Shown here piece after piece: positions 37,560 through 49,334 of a stretch of DNA of 64,000 nt (its first letter is position 1; each line of letters begins with the position of its first letter). This DNA comes from Rotaria sordida. Its lineage: Eukaryota; Rotifera; Eurotatoria; Philodinida; Philodinidae. The position numbers and the translations under genes are program-made. Below the pieces are notes generated by a model. It saw only the letters and a list, made by a program, of their open reading frames with translations, ran no database searches and was not told where the DNA came from. The stretch covers positions 38,086-102,085 of the forward strand of contig CAJNOL010000084.1 of assembly GCA_905250125.1 (NCBI GenBank), read 5' to 3'.

Positions 37560-38165
37560 CACATAAGCTCCCTAAAACTACACATCGATACTCACAGGCA
37601 CACGCTTAAACAACCCCGCGCACACTCACTATGGCATACACAGCCAGATCCACTCACAAACCCACATCCACATCCCATGGTCACAGTCACATAGACATGT
37701 ATACTCTGAAAAACGGTAGATCTGCAGAATCTTGTAACCCTCTAAAAGTTTCTGTGTTTTACTAATCGATGAGACCTCTCGAAAAAAGGTTCTGGACAAA
37801 CAAAGACGGTTCTGACATGCTCTTCGAGTCGTTCTTTCTTGTCCAGAACCATTCTTCTGGTGTAACTCATCAGATAAAACACAATCTCTTAGAGCCTAAC
37901 AAAGCTCTTCACACTTCTTTTATGGTTATCGGAGCACCCAGGCACACCCAGACGTTACACCCACCCCAGCACTACCGGGCCAATATCAATACACTCATAC
38001 ACAGCTCACTCTAGATGTGGGTAAGAGTTTGGCATGTGACACTAATTCAAATCCGTGCTTAGATCAACACGCACGCCCACACTCATATATTCACACCCGC
38101 ATCTACGCTCACATACTTACATCCACACTCCACAGTCACACTCCACACCTACATTCACACGTTGG
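37560..38165. repeat. CACA/CACTC-rich degenerate repeat region
   Basis: Two blocks (37580-37700 and 38055-38165) rich in CACAC, CACTCACA and CCCACATCC units on the plus strand, unlike the AT-rich surroundings. Unit length is irregular. It is not a clean telomere array. The intervening 37700-38050 has an unsupported ORF only. Confidence 0.6.
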
Positions 38166-39014
38166 TTTCAAGAGTTCCTATGACTCCGTGAATTTCATGG
38201 GTTCCATAGTTACCTGAATTATTTAGCTCATAACCTATTTTAGAGTTTCGAAAAGTTCTAGGAGTTCAGAATTCACGGAATCCAGCTACTGCCGGTTAAA
38301 TTCGGTCTAGAGTAAAGATTTTTCATCTACAAAATTTCGAGCTTACCTTTCTGGATTATTTTTAATCGACTGTTAGAAATGCTCGGTCGCTAGTAGTTTC
38401 CAGTTCGTTCTTTCGATAGAAACAAATAATGCTCATCGATGCGATTTACTTGAACTCCATGTGAATGTTCAATTGGGTATGGGTGGATATGGATGTAGAT
38501 GTATTAGTGTTGGTTAGGCATGCCAGTTTAGGGTTCTATTCTTAGGAAATCGGAACCCGGTGCGGGCTGCCGTTCATAGGAATCTGTGAATATATGGTGA
38601 CTTACCACAAAACGAAAGAGTAGATATGCCTAAACATCTCATGATATTGGAAAAGGCGTAGAAACATATTCCCAAATGGACTCCCATTCCATAGTAATGG
38701 AATCTCGAGGAACGTGAACCCTGACCATTCCTCGTATTGATGTGGATATGGTTCTCCCTATGGATTTTAAGAAAGATATATCCATGCGTCATACGCGCGC
38801 AGATACACAACAACCCATACCCTTATGAATATTTATTTTTAGCAAACAGTGCTTGGTAGTGGCAGGCACATTCGTCGCTTCCCAATATCATTCTGCTATC
38901 AATCATTCTGCCCAGATGCTTGAAATTCTCATGTTACTATATACCTCTTTTTCGAGGAAAAAGAATGCTGTGATAGATTGATAAAGATAAGAACATACGG
39001 AGTTTAAATATGAG

Positions 39015-40098
39015 ATGGATATGATGGTAGTTCTACATATCATGTTTTCATCGCAATGTGCTTTCTTTTTTCTCTGGCTGCTTTGCCTGAGCACTGGTAG
39101 AATTCAGGCAGACTTATCAACATGTGATAACATTCTAGATCTCATCATTATTCTGGACTCGTCCGGCAGTGTAACTGTACCCGACTTTGCTAGGGCAGTT
39201 GAAGCGATGAAAAGTCTGGCGTCATCCTTGAAGATTGGACCAAAAAAGGTGATGGTCACAGTGAGTAATTACTCAACCGACGTTCAAGTACCTATTACAT
39301 TTGCCGATATGAAACTATCAACATTTTCAATTCAATGGCTGATGAATAAGATCGATACGCTTCAACGTTTGGGAAGTAGCACTGACACAGCCAAAGCTCT
39401 CCTGGAAGCGAAGACAGTATGTGATGCTACGTGTCGGCCTCTAAATGAAGGAGTTGCTCGATCAATAGTCGTTTTCACTGACGGAAAGAACGATAAGCCG
39501 CCAGAAACAAAAAAACAGGCAGAGATTTTGAGAAATTCGACGCAAGCAAACATTTATGCTGTTGGAATTGGTGAATACAACTTAAAAGAACTCAAAGAGA
39601 TTGCTCCTGATCCTTCTTATGTCTTAACGCTGACTAACTACCAACAACTAATTGTATCAATAACCAAATCACTAACGAAACGTGTATGATGCCTGCCTTT
39701 GTCGCACCCAATGTGAAAGTGGATACAGAAGTGCCGGCCAATACGTATCGCTATTACCGCATTGACACAAGTATGCTGAGAGCAAGAGAAGGCGGCTTCT
39801 TTGAATTGACGGTAAGCTTTACTACCGAATTGGCGATGATTAATAAACATATGCAATCTTCTAGACAAACATACGAAAGGGCAGCACTCGCATGTTCACT
39901 TCGGCGACCAACATGAACCCTCAAGCTGGCTCAAGTCGTGAAGTTTCGTCCAAATCGAGAGGAATAGGACAACACTACCTTGAGTTCATTAAGCCTGGAA
40001 CGTCAAAATACTACTTCAGTGTTCTCGGTATCGATCCAGTCAATGAGCTCGACTTTACACCACGAATTCTTGATCTGTCTGGCAGTATCATTGGATAG
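39015..40098 (+). CDS. Secreted von Willebrand factor A-domain protein, frameshifted
   Basis: The first part (39015-39689) starts with a hydrophobic signal-like segment (CAFFFLWLLCLSTG) and then a vWA domain. The MIDAS DxSxS is D48/S50/S52 in ILDSSGS, followed by LGSSTDTAKAL and IVVFTDGKND, with NIYAVGIG near its end, so metal-dependent ligand binding is likely. The frame then ends at TKRV-stop, but the next frame continues directly (PAFVAPNVKVDTEVPANTYR). After a 53-bp intron (39812-39864) it runs to NIRKGSTRMF and a final ILDLSGSIIG at 40098, a beta-rich PPC-like tail. The first junction has no GT..AG solution that I can see and is best read as a one-base deletion near 39682-39690. It is either a sequencing error or an early pseudogene. 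Confidence 0.7.
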
Positions 40099-41305
40099 AG
40101 AATTTTCACATGTCTTCTCTTTTTTTGCATCTCTTTCGAATTATATTTAAGAATTGAAAGAATAATATGGCTTTAGCATTTACTTGATAGAATTAAAATA
40201 ACAAGCAACCAGACGTATGGTATTTGCTAATAGTTTCTGAGCATTTCTCTGTCGATGTATTATGAGAGATAACTTTGCACATCTACTTAAGCGAGAGTCT
40301 ACAATGACACTATCACCAATGAACTTCGCAAAATTTTAGATTTCGACTATTCTTCTATCATTCAACCAAATCATGTCTGAAAAGTTGCCGGTAAAATTAA
40401 AAGATGTATCAGGAGTTCCAAATAAGATAATGACAACATCTGACTGTTCCTCTTCCCCTCTCCCACCCTACAGTGGACAGCAAGGCGATTAAATCGATTT
40501 CTGAGATCTCAACCTATATTGTAGCTGGCATTAAAGTTGCTATGTATCTGTGTTTAAGTGCACCTCGGATTCTGATTGGAAGCCATTAATCGTCTTGAAA
40601 CAGTTCCCGCAAAGTAGGTAAAACAGGTAAACATCATTGATGGGGCTCTACACATAAAATGCATGTTTCAAATTGAAGTTCTTATTATATTCATTAGATA
40701 TTAACAGTTGCAGTTCATCTTATCGATTACAAGTCAGTACAATAGTATAAAAAATTGATTGAAGTCAGGCTGAAGTTAGTTATATGAAGATTTTCACCAG
40801 GACTATTGCGGAATAAAATCCATATTATAATCGATTATAATCAAAATTACTAACCCGATTAGGTACATAGAATTTTGAAAGTTTAATCGATTGCGATCGT
40901 TAAAATTTCTCATTGGGGTGTAACATAAAAAACGTTTGCCCAAAAATCAAATCATCGCCATCTTCTTGAGACGTAAAGTCGATATAGATATCATTTACGA
41001 GTTTCAGAGTGCTATCAATTTCAATTTCATATTTGCACTTGTACCGCAGCTGTTAGATATTACATAAATAAGTATATTCATGATGTATGTGTTCTCTTTA
41101 AATAAAAATTATATAGGTTAGTTCATTATCTAAATTTTGTAAAAAAACAAAAACAAATATTATTATTCTTTAAAACCAATCAAACCTTTATTGTTTCAAA
41201 ATAATCTTTTATTTTGTGAAAAGACTATTTACAATGACATACGTAATATTCTGCTGATTTATTATTAATTATTATAATCATAGTATAACAACAAGTATGA
41301 ATACA
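40099..41305. other. Intergenic, nothing recognised
   Basis: About 1.2 kb without supported ORFs; a few ATTATAATCGATTATAAT palindromic words near 40820-40850. Confidence 0.45.
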
Positions 41306-42086
41306 TCAAAATAAACATCTTTTAAATAATGAAGTGTGATGTAAAGCATACCAAGTAACTTTTAATGTATTATCTGATATTAAAATTATTTTTGTACGAA
41401 TAAATTGCGCATCAGTATAGCCTGTATGTGCAACTAAAAAATATAAAAATAAAAAATAACCTTTTTTTTCTTTCATTATAAGATTTCGTACTTTGTCCAA
41501 TGCCTGCATAACATATCGGAGAATTTGAATCAACTTCAATAGCATGTGTAGCAGCAAAAGAAATTTTACTATGTGGTACATTAGGATCTCCAGAAATTTT
41601 TCTAGCAACTAATGCATTCGGTACAATTTCCGCATCTTTTGATGTACCATCAATGGTTGTTGGACATGTAAAATCATGACAAAGCTCAACATAAAGCAAT
41701 TCAAGACCATGACCACCATACGAACCTACCCAAAGTCCATGAAAACGTGATAACGGATGATTGTTATCATCTGTTCTTGGTTGTGAAATTGAAAGAGGAT
41801 GATAAACAATTGATAAATTATCCGAACAATGTCTTGTAAAATAGATATCATGTCCTTCCGGACTATCCATAGAATTATGATCATGTTCAATTAACGATGA
41901 TCGTTCATTGACTGGCAATGCTTCTTGTGATAAACCAAAATATTGTTGATTTGAATCAAAATTTTTTATCCATGGTAATTCTTGATGAGGTGTATTACAT
42001 TGATGACAAAATATTTGATGAGATTTACAATCAATAGTAAATAATTTCATTTTTGTATAGACAGGTTTTAAAAATGATTCATCGGT

Positions 42087-42120
<34 letters not shown>

Positions 42121-42547
42121 AAGAAGTGTGGTGCATCAAAAGAACCATTGGTTACTTTAATCTTTTCACCAATAATAGTTTCATCTGATATATTCAAATG
42201 AATATTAATAAGACCACCATAATATTTTTCATTTGATTTCCAATAACCAAGATATCGACCGTATGGTACGAGAATTTTTGTAAATAAACTTCAAGAAAAA
42301 TATTCAATAATTTAAATTTTATGTTTTTAATTTTTGAATAAAAATATTCTTACTCATAAAAACTTTGTTCAATTTCATCTAACGGAAATTTTATATTATA
42401 TAATTGATAGCATAGTCGTTTCCATATGCGATCATCACGTGATACAGATAAAAACAATGAAGAAATTCGGGAAAATGAACATAAATCTTTTGGTGAATCA
42501 AGATGACTAGCTATTGAAAAGAGAAGTTCATATGGTAACTTATCCAT
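41306..42547 (-). CDS. FBXO31: FBXO31-like F-box protein
   Basis: Substrate receptor of an SCF ubiquitin ligase by family. Exons 42547-42354, 42288-41492 and 41433-41306 give 372 aa. An N-terminal F-box (LPYELLFSIASHLDSPKDL, IWKRLCYQLY) is followed by the FBXO31 domain: VPYGRYLGYWKSNEKYYGGL, FHGLWVGSYGGHGLELL, ARKISGDPNVPHSKISF, CYAGIGQIAHTGYTDA and the ending TWYALHHTSLFKR. A run of nine aspartates (GAT/GAC codons) lies near residue 110 and is likely a disordered insertion. TTTATAG abuts the ATG directly. It begins 106 bp after the copy B transporter stop, in the same orientation. Confidence 0.85.
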
Positions 42548-42561
42548 CTATAAAAACAAAA
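42548..42561 (-). promoter_or_regulatory. Putative trans-splice acceptor of the FBXO31-like gene
   Basis: TTTTGTTTTTATAG directly before the ATG, 106 bp after the upstream transporter's stop codon. Confidence 0.5.
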
Positions 42562-42653
42562 TCCAGAAAATAAAATTAATTGCTCTTTTATTTCATCAAT
42601 AAAATATAATAAAAATAAAAATTCAATAAAATATTGCACATAAAAAACAAAGT

Positions 42654-45600
42654 TTAATGTTGACGTCGTCGTTTATATTTGCATTTAAAAGAAGCAAAAT
42701 AAAAAAGTGTTACGATAACCATTATAAATGCCATTGTATAAAGAGGAACTAAATCAAAAGAACAATAGTTTTTTTTATTTTAGATGATTAAATAAACAAA
42801 ATGTTTTACTTGAATAATTTAATATTGCTATTTTATCTTTCATATCTTTTGAACATGTTTCAATTAACATTTCATACTCATTAAGTTGACGACCAAGTTT
42901 TGGAAAAATAACCACCATCAGAATTCCCATAATTTGACTATAAATTATCAATTATTTGAATATTAAAATAAACATATCGTGCTAATCACTATTATATCTC
43001 CAAGACTTTATCAATACGATCGGTTATCTTGACAAAAAAAAGTATTTTAGAGCTAGAATATCAAGAGAACGGTGTCAAAACTCGATAGAGTTCATCTTCA
43101 AACTTTTAATATCGATTGATTTTAATACTTTTTCCTTGGAATGACTTTCTACAAGAAATATGATTAGATTCCAACTCAACTAAATACAAAGTTTTTTTTT
43201 TTCTTAGTAGATATGCATTTCTGACGCTGTATTAAAATCGAATTCAAAAAGCATATCATGTTCGTATTTATCCGTACACAATAACCACAAAGATATACTA
43301 AATCTTTCGCTGCTTTGGAAAATCGATGTGCCGGACATAGTAGAAGATTCCTCTTAATTAATTAATGTCTTAGAAAATTGGAACTTTAATTAGTATATTT
43401 ATATCGTAATATGCCTAGTTTACAGGATTTTCTACAAGACTGAGGTCAATATCATTCTAAGGTTTTAAAATTCTAAAAATCTCTTCGGAAACCCACGAAA
43501 TCATTTTTTAGTTTTTTGAAAAACTATGAAAATAAATCCGACATAATAGAAGGCCCAACATATTCTATTGCGGGGAGAGGTTTAGAATAGTTCGAAATAT
43601 TAAGCTCAAAGATGTACCCTTAGAAATGCAATTTGCAGCTGTCTCATATCAGTTTCAATCTTAAGAACTTTAGAAAAAATCATTCCTATGAACTGATCTA
43701 TTCCAAAACTTCTTTTGATAGGAAATGATGTATTTAAAAAATTATCTTAGATAGTTTTCTCTGAACTTTTCAGCTTAAACTAATATCTATCTAAGAACGA
43801 ATGATATTCAATTTAATTGTCTCTATTAAAAACTATAGTCTTTATATGCTGAAGTCTTGATAACGGCAGATAATATTCTAAATATGTATAAGTTTTTCAA
43901 CAATTTATTTCTTTACCTAGACATCACATTAATTCCAATAGCAGTTGCTTCCGGTATAGGATAGACACATTCAAGACTTAGATCCATTGATATAGGTGAT
44001 AAAGGTATTGATACAAAACCAACAAAAGCAAATGCAAAATAAACTAAATATCTCCATACTCGATTAATAATAAACTAAAATATTAAATTTTATAAAATTC
44101 TATTAGATAAAAAAAATTTTCATACCAAACCAAGAATAATATAAGCAACTGAACTTGCTGTATATAATATTTTCGAAATTTCTTCTAATTTTCCAGTTTT
44201 ATCAGCAAAATAACCAGATATTAATGAACCTAAACTTCCTGCTCCAATAAACCATCCTAAACAAATTCCAACAGTTACATTATCATAACCAAATGGACAC
44301 ATCATTTGTTGAACCAATGTTGAAAGTGCATTAAAACATCCAATTGCAATTCCACAACCAATAAATAAAACAACATAAGATTTTGATCGATAAAGCTAAA
44401 GATAGAAAATATTATAAATTATTTTTCATTTTTACTTTCCTACTCTTTTTAATGATAATATAAATGGTTGTTGTGTATGAACAACTGCTTTACATGATGG
44501 TGTAGGTGGTTGTGATGATCGAATTCCAAGACAAAGTATACCAGCTAATATAGCCGGTATTACACTTAAATATAACTGAAGAAAAAAATAACAAGAATTT
44601 ATAGGAAATAGATAAAGATTATAAACAAACCAATAATGGAATTTTGCTCATATCGGGTACGATAATTGGTGAAAGAATACTACCGATAAGAATACCAAAA
44701 AAGTTACCTAAAAACAGAAATGAAAGGACTCCATCGAATTTGATGATCTATCTTGAATTAGAATACCATATATGCAGTTTTGTAGAGCGATTTACGGCGT
44801 ATTGAATGGTATATAAGAACTCAAATTTTCATGTTCTGTGGATTCATATACTGATTATAATCCTTGAAGAATATATATGGTACTCAAAGACACTGTGGTT
44901 TCTAAGATAAACTTATGCAAATTTTATTTTTAAACTCAATTCGATACAATTATAGGTGTTTGTCAATTTTCTATAATCAATAGTTTTCCTCATTGCTTTC
45001 TTCATACTTAAAAATGATCCCTTTTCTTAAGTTTAGGTCATTTCGTGACTATATAGTATTTCAATGTGCTCAATCTTGTGCCACAAAACAACTAAGTACC
45101 AACGTGAAAGTTTCTCAAAAATTGAACACTATCGAGCTCTATGTGTTTCACAGATAACGTCTTCCAGAACAACCAAGACTTACTGTCAACTCACAAGATT
45201 GTCTAATGGAATAGCCTATTTTTGTATATGAAGGAACCAGCACATTGACGATAGTTTAACAATACTCAACGATCCTATTAAAAATTTTTATGCACTACTA
45301 ACCAGCACATCACCCCTGATTTACTGATACAAACTATTACTCCTTCATATAGGAAAAAAGCTGTTTAGTCTCTAGACATCTAAAGTGTGCTACGGGAATA
45401 TAGTTACATGGATGAAGTCTGCTATCTTTATTATTTCTTTTTCACATTTTTTTATTCAGAGTATCTAGGTTTGATTTATACATGAAACGTTAGAAGAATC
45501 TATAAATATCTTATGTTCATTTCAAAAATAAATTTTCCCATATCCCCGTACTTCCTCTAGAAATTGGGAAGTCAAAAAAGATTTTCTGTTTATAAAAGGA

Positions 45601-46928
45601 GTTATTTATATCATTTCACCATGTATGCTGTGCTGATTATAGTTATATAAAAATTTTTAATAGAACCGTTGAGTATTGTTAAAATATCGTCAATATACCG
45701 ACACGTTCATATGAGAAAATTGGCTATTGTATCGGACAATCTTACAAGTTGCTAATGAATCTCGGCCGTTCCAAAAGATGTTATCTATGAAACGTATAGA
45801 ACTCGATAATGTGTAATTCTTGAGAAAGTTTCACATTCATACTCACTTGTTCTGTGGCACAGAATTGAACGCACTAGAATATCATATAGACAAGAAATGA
45901 CTTAGATCTAAGAAAATGAACCATTTTTAAGTATGAAGAAAGCAATGATGAAAACTATTGATCATAGAAAATTGAAGAGCACCTATAACTCTATCGAAAT
46001 AAGTTTAGAAACAAAATTGGCATAATTTTATCTTAAGAATCACAATGTCTATAAGTACTATATATATTTCTTAAGGATTATAATCAGCATATGAAAACCT
46101 GAGAAGATCAAAATTCGAGGAAAACTTGATTTCTTATATACTATTCGATGTGCCGCATATTGCTCTACAAAACCATATATATGGTATCCTGCTTCAAGAT
46201 AAGTCACCAAGTCCAACGAAATTTTTTGGAATAAAATTTCTTTCAAAATCATACTTCCAATAGCAATTGAATTAGCTAATGAACGTTGTTTTTCAGAAAA
46301 CCATATAAAACTAAATTTCGTTGGAATAAATAGAATAAATGTTTGTGCTAATGCACATAAAAATTGTCCTAAAATTCATAATTATTTTTCTTTTGAATAA
46401 TAAAATTTATATTCTATTTTACCAATCATCAGTATTACAAATCGTCCTTGTGCATCAATTACTGTCAAGGTACTAAAACATCGAATAATACTTCCAATAG
46501 CATTCATCCAAACACCAATATACATCTATTAAAAGAAAAAAAAAATAATCAAACACAAATTATCATAAAAATATATATTAAATCAAACCCCAGCACGAAC
46601 ACCAAGTTTATCAATTAACCAAGTTGATGGTAATGTAAATGGTATTGTTACAATCATATACATTAAACTAAGCCAATTAATTGCATTATAACTAACCTTA
46701 TAATACTCTACACCTAAATTTGCAATAGGTGAAAAATTAATCCAAATCTATAAGTGAATATTAGATGAATTAATTTAACAAAATTTAACTTACGAAAGCA
46801 TTGGATATTTGTGCTAAACAAACAACAAATAGATAAAACCATCGACGTTTATAAGTGATATAGACTTTTGGAATTAAATTGTCTATCTCTTCATTGTCAC
46901 TTTGACTTAGTTGTTCATAATCATCCAT
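42654..46928 (-). CDS. MFS transporter of the SLC49 (FLVCR-like) family, copy B
   Basis: Paralogue of the transporter at 28578-32347. About eleven short exons; the start at 46928 follows TTTTCAG with no gap, and the stop is at 42654-42656 after a KYKRRRQH tail. Landmarks: KRRWFYLFVVCLAQISNAF, INFSPIANLGVEYYKVSY, STWLIDKLGVRAGV, GQFLCALAQTFILFIP, SSQPPTPSC, ALSTLVQQMMCPFGYD and DKTGKLEEISKILYT, each with a counterpart in copy A. Two introns are enlarged: about 44707-46254, holding a 1.5-kb foldback, and about 42960-43917, holding a diverged repeat. The substrate is unknown. The exon joining the two sides of the 1.5-kb intron reads NSIAIGSMI, so splicing there should be verified. Confidence 0.83.
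43350..43570. repeat. Dispersed repeat shared with the SLC35E2-like intron
   Basis: Blocks such as CGTAATATGCCTAGTTT and the following A/T-rich segment with ..AAATCTCTTC..CCCACGAAATCA resemble 3478-3600 (CGTAATATGCTTAGTTTTC and onward) in order and spacing, with clear divergence. Noncoding in both places. Confidence 0.5.
44730..46222. mobile_element. 1.5-kb foldback inside the copy B transporter intron
   Basis: Left arm TATCTTGAATTAGAATACCATATAT (about 44750) pairs with the right-hand ATATGGTATCCTGCTTCAAGATA (about 46180-46203). Inner pairs include CTTTCTTCATACTTAAAAATG at 44998 with CATTTTTAAGTATGAAGAAAG at 45922, and AACAATACTCAACG near 45258 with CGTTGAGTATTGTT near 45668. Arms are about 550 bp with moderate divergence; the centre (45310-45625) is unique and codes for nothing recognisable. 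Confidence 0.75.
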
Positions 46929-46940
46929 CTGAAAATAGAA

Positions 46941-48058
46941 ATATCTTTTGAAAATGAATTTTTTTTTTCTATTATCAGAAATAGAAAAAAAAAGACAATA
47001 AAAATCAATTTGTTATATATTTCAATAGATTCAACATCCAGCAAATTTATCTTATAAAAAGTAAAAGAAATAGAAAATTTCTCATGGATTATATTTTAGT
47101 AATAATTAACCATCTGTATCAAATATCATCTCGAACAAACGAAAAAAAGAATGAATTTCAAGAGAAAGAATACTTAGGTTGTTTGATATTGGAACTATAC
47201 TTATACGTTTTCCAGTAGAAATTTGCCTGATAAGTCCCAGTCGTGGACTCCGTGGTCAGAATCGAAATATAAGTTTATAGTAAAATATTCCATGATGCTG
47301 AGCAAATTATCTTAGGAATCATATACATCAGAACATAATTCAAGAGAAATGATCCCAAAAAGTCCCAGTGGTCGACTAAAAAACAATCAAAAAAATTAGT
47401 ATTGAAGAATTATTTCAGATATAATACAATTTAATTCTGGAATTAACTTTCTCTAGACCGGAAACCAAAAAACTAAAATCATCCAAATCGGGACCGAGAT
47501 CTAACCAGCTAAAACCATCGGGATCAGGACTAAATAAACTTGGTACCGTACATCTATAATTTCTACTCTTAAAAACTATATTATAAGACTCTAACCTAAC
47601 TAAAAGCAAAAGAATTACGATGGTGAACTTAACTATCTCTGTCTAAATGAAACAGAAACTAGAGATATACAAGGTGTAAGCCTTTTTTGTACCTTCACTG
47701 AGGAAAATTTTCTTATCCTTAGCCTACCTTGCACATCTCTAACGGAAATCAGATTATAGATAAATAAAAATCAACTTTTCTCTCTTCTTTTATGATGAAA
47801 TGAAAGTGTATTCTCATGATATTTTTTTTGTGTTCATACTAATTCTTGAGTAAAATTAATCATTGCTTTAATCCAATACACAATCTATATCATTGTTTCC
47901 AATCATATCTAAAATTTTGGTTAAGTTAATAAATCTGACAAGAAAAACAACACTGAAGCACAGGTTTTTTTTTAATCTGCATAAATAGTAAAAATAAAAC
48001 AAGAAGAAAAAAATACAGAAGTTTCTGGGCTTTTTTTTAATGATTATTATTATTGTTT
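46941..48058. other. Intergenic, nothing recognised
   Basis: About 1.1 kb between the divergently read copy B start and the LSM1 stop. Contains an imperfect repeated word AGTCCCAGT-GTGGACT / AGTCCCAGT-GTCGACT near 47236 and 47360, but no gene. Confidence 0.45.
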
Positions 48059-48875
48059 TTAATAATGTTCTTCAATTGGATTTCCTTCATCAACAAGACC
48101 ATGTTCAATCATTGCTTTTTGTCGAAGTTTTTCAATATGTTCTTTTTTTTCAATATCTTGTTTTTGTAATTTAAGAATTTCTTCAATTGATACTTCATAA
48201 AGTGGTACACGTAATGGTTTATAAAAATCTAATTCACCAATAAGTAAAACATTTTCACCACGTATTACAAATAAACCACGAGGAATATCGGCATATTGTT
48301 GACCAACACAAATACGTTCAAATGCTTGATGAAGAACCAGATTACCTTAAAAAAAAAATAACAGTTTTCAATAGCAAGCTCTTATTTTTAATATTATCCA
48401 GTTTTATTTTTCCAATGCAAATATTTAACTAAAACTTTCAATTGTACACAGTCATTCTTTTTTTTTTTTGTCGAAACTTCTTTATTGAAATACAGATATG
48501 CTAATTACAGACATGTCTAATCCTTTAGTTTGCATTTAATATGTAAAAATATATCACTCAGTTCAATAGTAATAGTATCTCATGAAATTGATCCATTTTC
48601 TTTTGAAAAGAACATTTTTTTCTCTATTAGAAAATGACATGAACTCTTTTTTTTTTCACACATACCGAATTGATCAAGACTTCTTAAAAAAGCAATAAGT
48701 GTTCGACCATCACGTAGCATTACCATTAACTGCTCTAAGCAAATATGTACCGTAGAAATAGTAGATATTATATTGTATAATCAATTATGCATTTTGATTC
48801 CTTACTATCAATGTCGCCAATTAATGCTGCCATACCAGATAGATAAAAATCATTGTTGACAATACTCAAGTCCAT
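48059..48875 (-). CDS. LSM1: LSM1, Sm-like subunit of the mRNA decay complex
   Basis: Cytoplasmic Lsm1-7 ring subunit that binds oligoadenylated mRNA ends and promotes decapping. Exons 48875-48806, 48734-48666 and 48345-48059 give 141 aa. The Sm1 motif runs DIDKQLMVMLRDGRTLIAFLRSLDQFGNLVLHQAFERI and the Sm2 motif PRGLFVIRGENVLLIGELD; both are intact with conserved D, G, N and RG residues. The C-terminal helix VSIEEILKLQKQDIEKKE is the LSM1-specific tail. An exon 2/3 intron of about 320 bp is longer than local average. It is divergent from the raftlin-like gene, with 459 bp between starts. Confidence 0.93.
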
Positions 48876-49334
48876 TATTATTTTATTGATTTAGAAAAAT
48901 AAAGATCTAAAACATAACAATTTTACAAATTTCATTTTGTTCTCGTTCAATGCACATAGACAAACGTTTGAATCGTATTCAACGCCTTTTTTTCTACTCC
49001 GCCTCGTTTTGTGTACGTAATTGAAAGATTTCCTTTTCTCTCCTATATACATATACATCATTATTCAATCACGTATACAGCTCACTACTAGAGTATCAAT
49101 CAGGTTAAATATAAGTAAAAAAAAAAGGGAGACAGACGCCCTGTCTTCTTCGTTTTTTTTTCTTCTCCTTCGCATCTTTTTTTTTTTTTTTGTTATGTGT
49201 GTGGGCGCAACATGTATGCATATATATATATACATATATGTATATTGACAAGCGAAATGAATTAAAAAAAAAGAAAAAAAAAAAGAAAATGATAATGTTA
49301 CAAATGTATTGATCAAAGTTGATCTATTATTATC
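48876..49334. promoter_or_regulatory. Divergent intergenic region between LSM1 and the raftlin-like gene
   Basis: 459 bp with pyrimidine-rich runs and a TA/CATATA microsatellite at about 49215-49245. It must contain the promoters of both genes; no specific site is recognised. Confidence 0.45.

Noticed and set aside
37175..37585. Open frames on both strands (97 and 121 codons)
   Set aside because: Produced by the GAACTCACG periodicity; low-complexity ELTE/FREF peptides and overlap with the phosphatase start.
37560..38165. Possible interstitial telomere array
   Set aside because: CACA/CCCACA words are present but with no regular telomeric unit.
49021..49316. Low-complexity ORFs on both strands upstream of the raftlin-like gene
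   Set aside because: Derived from T-rich and CATATA microsatellite sequence; no domain, and they overlap each other.
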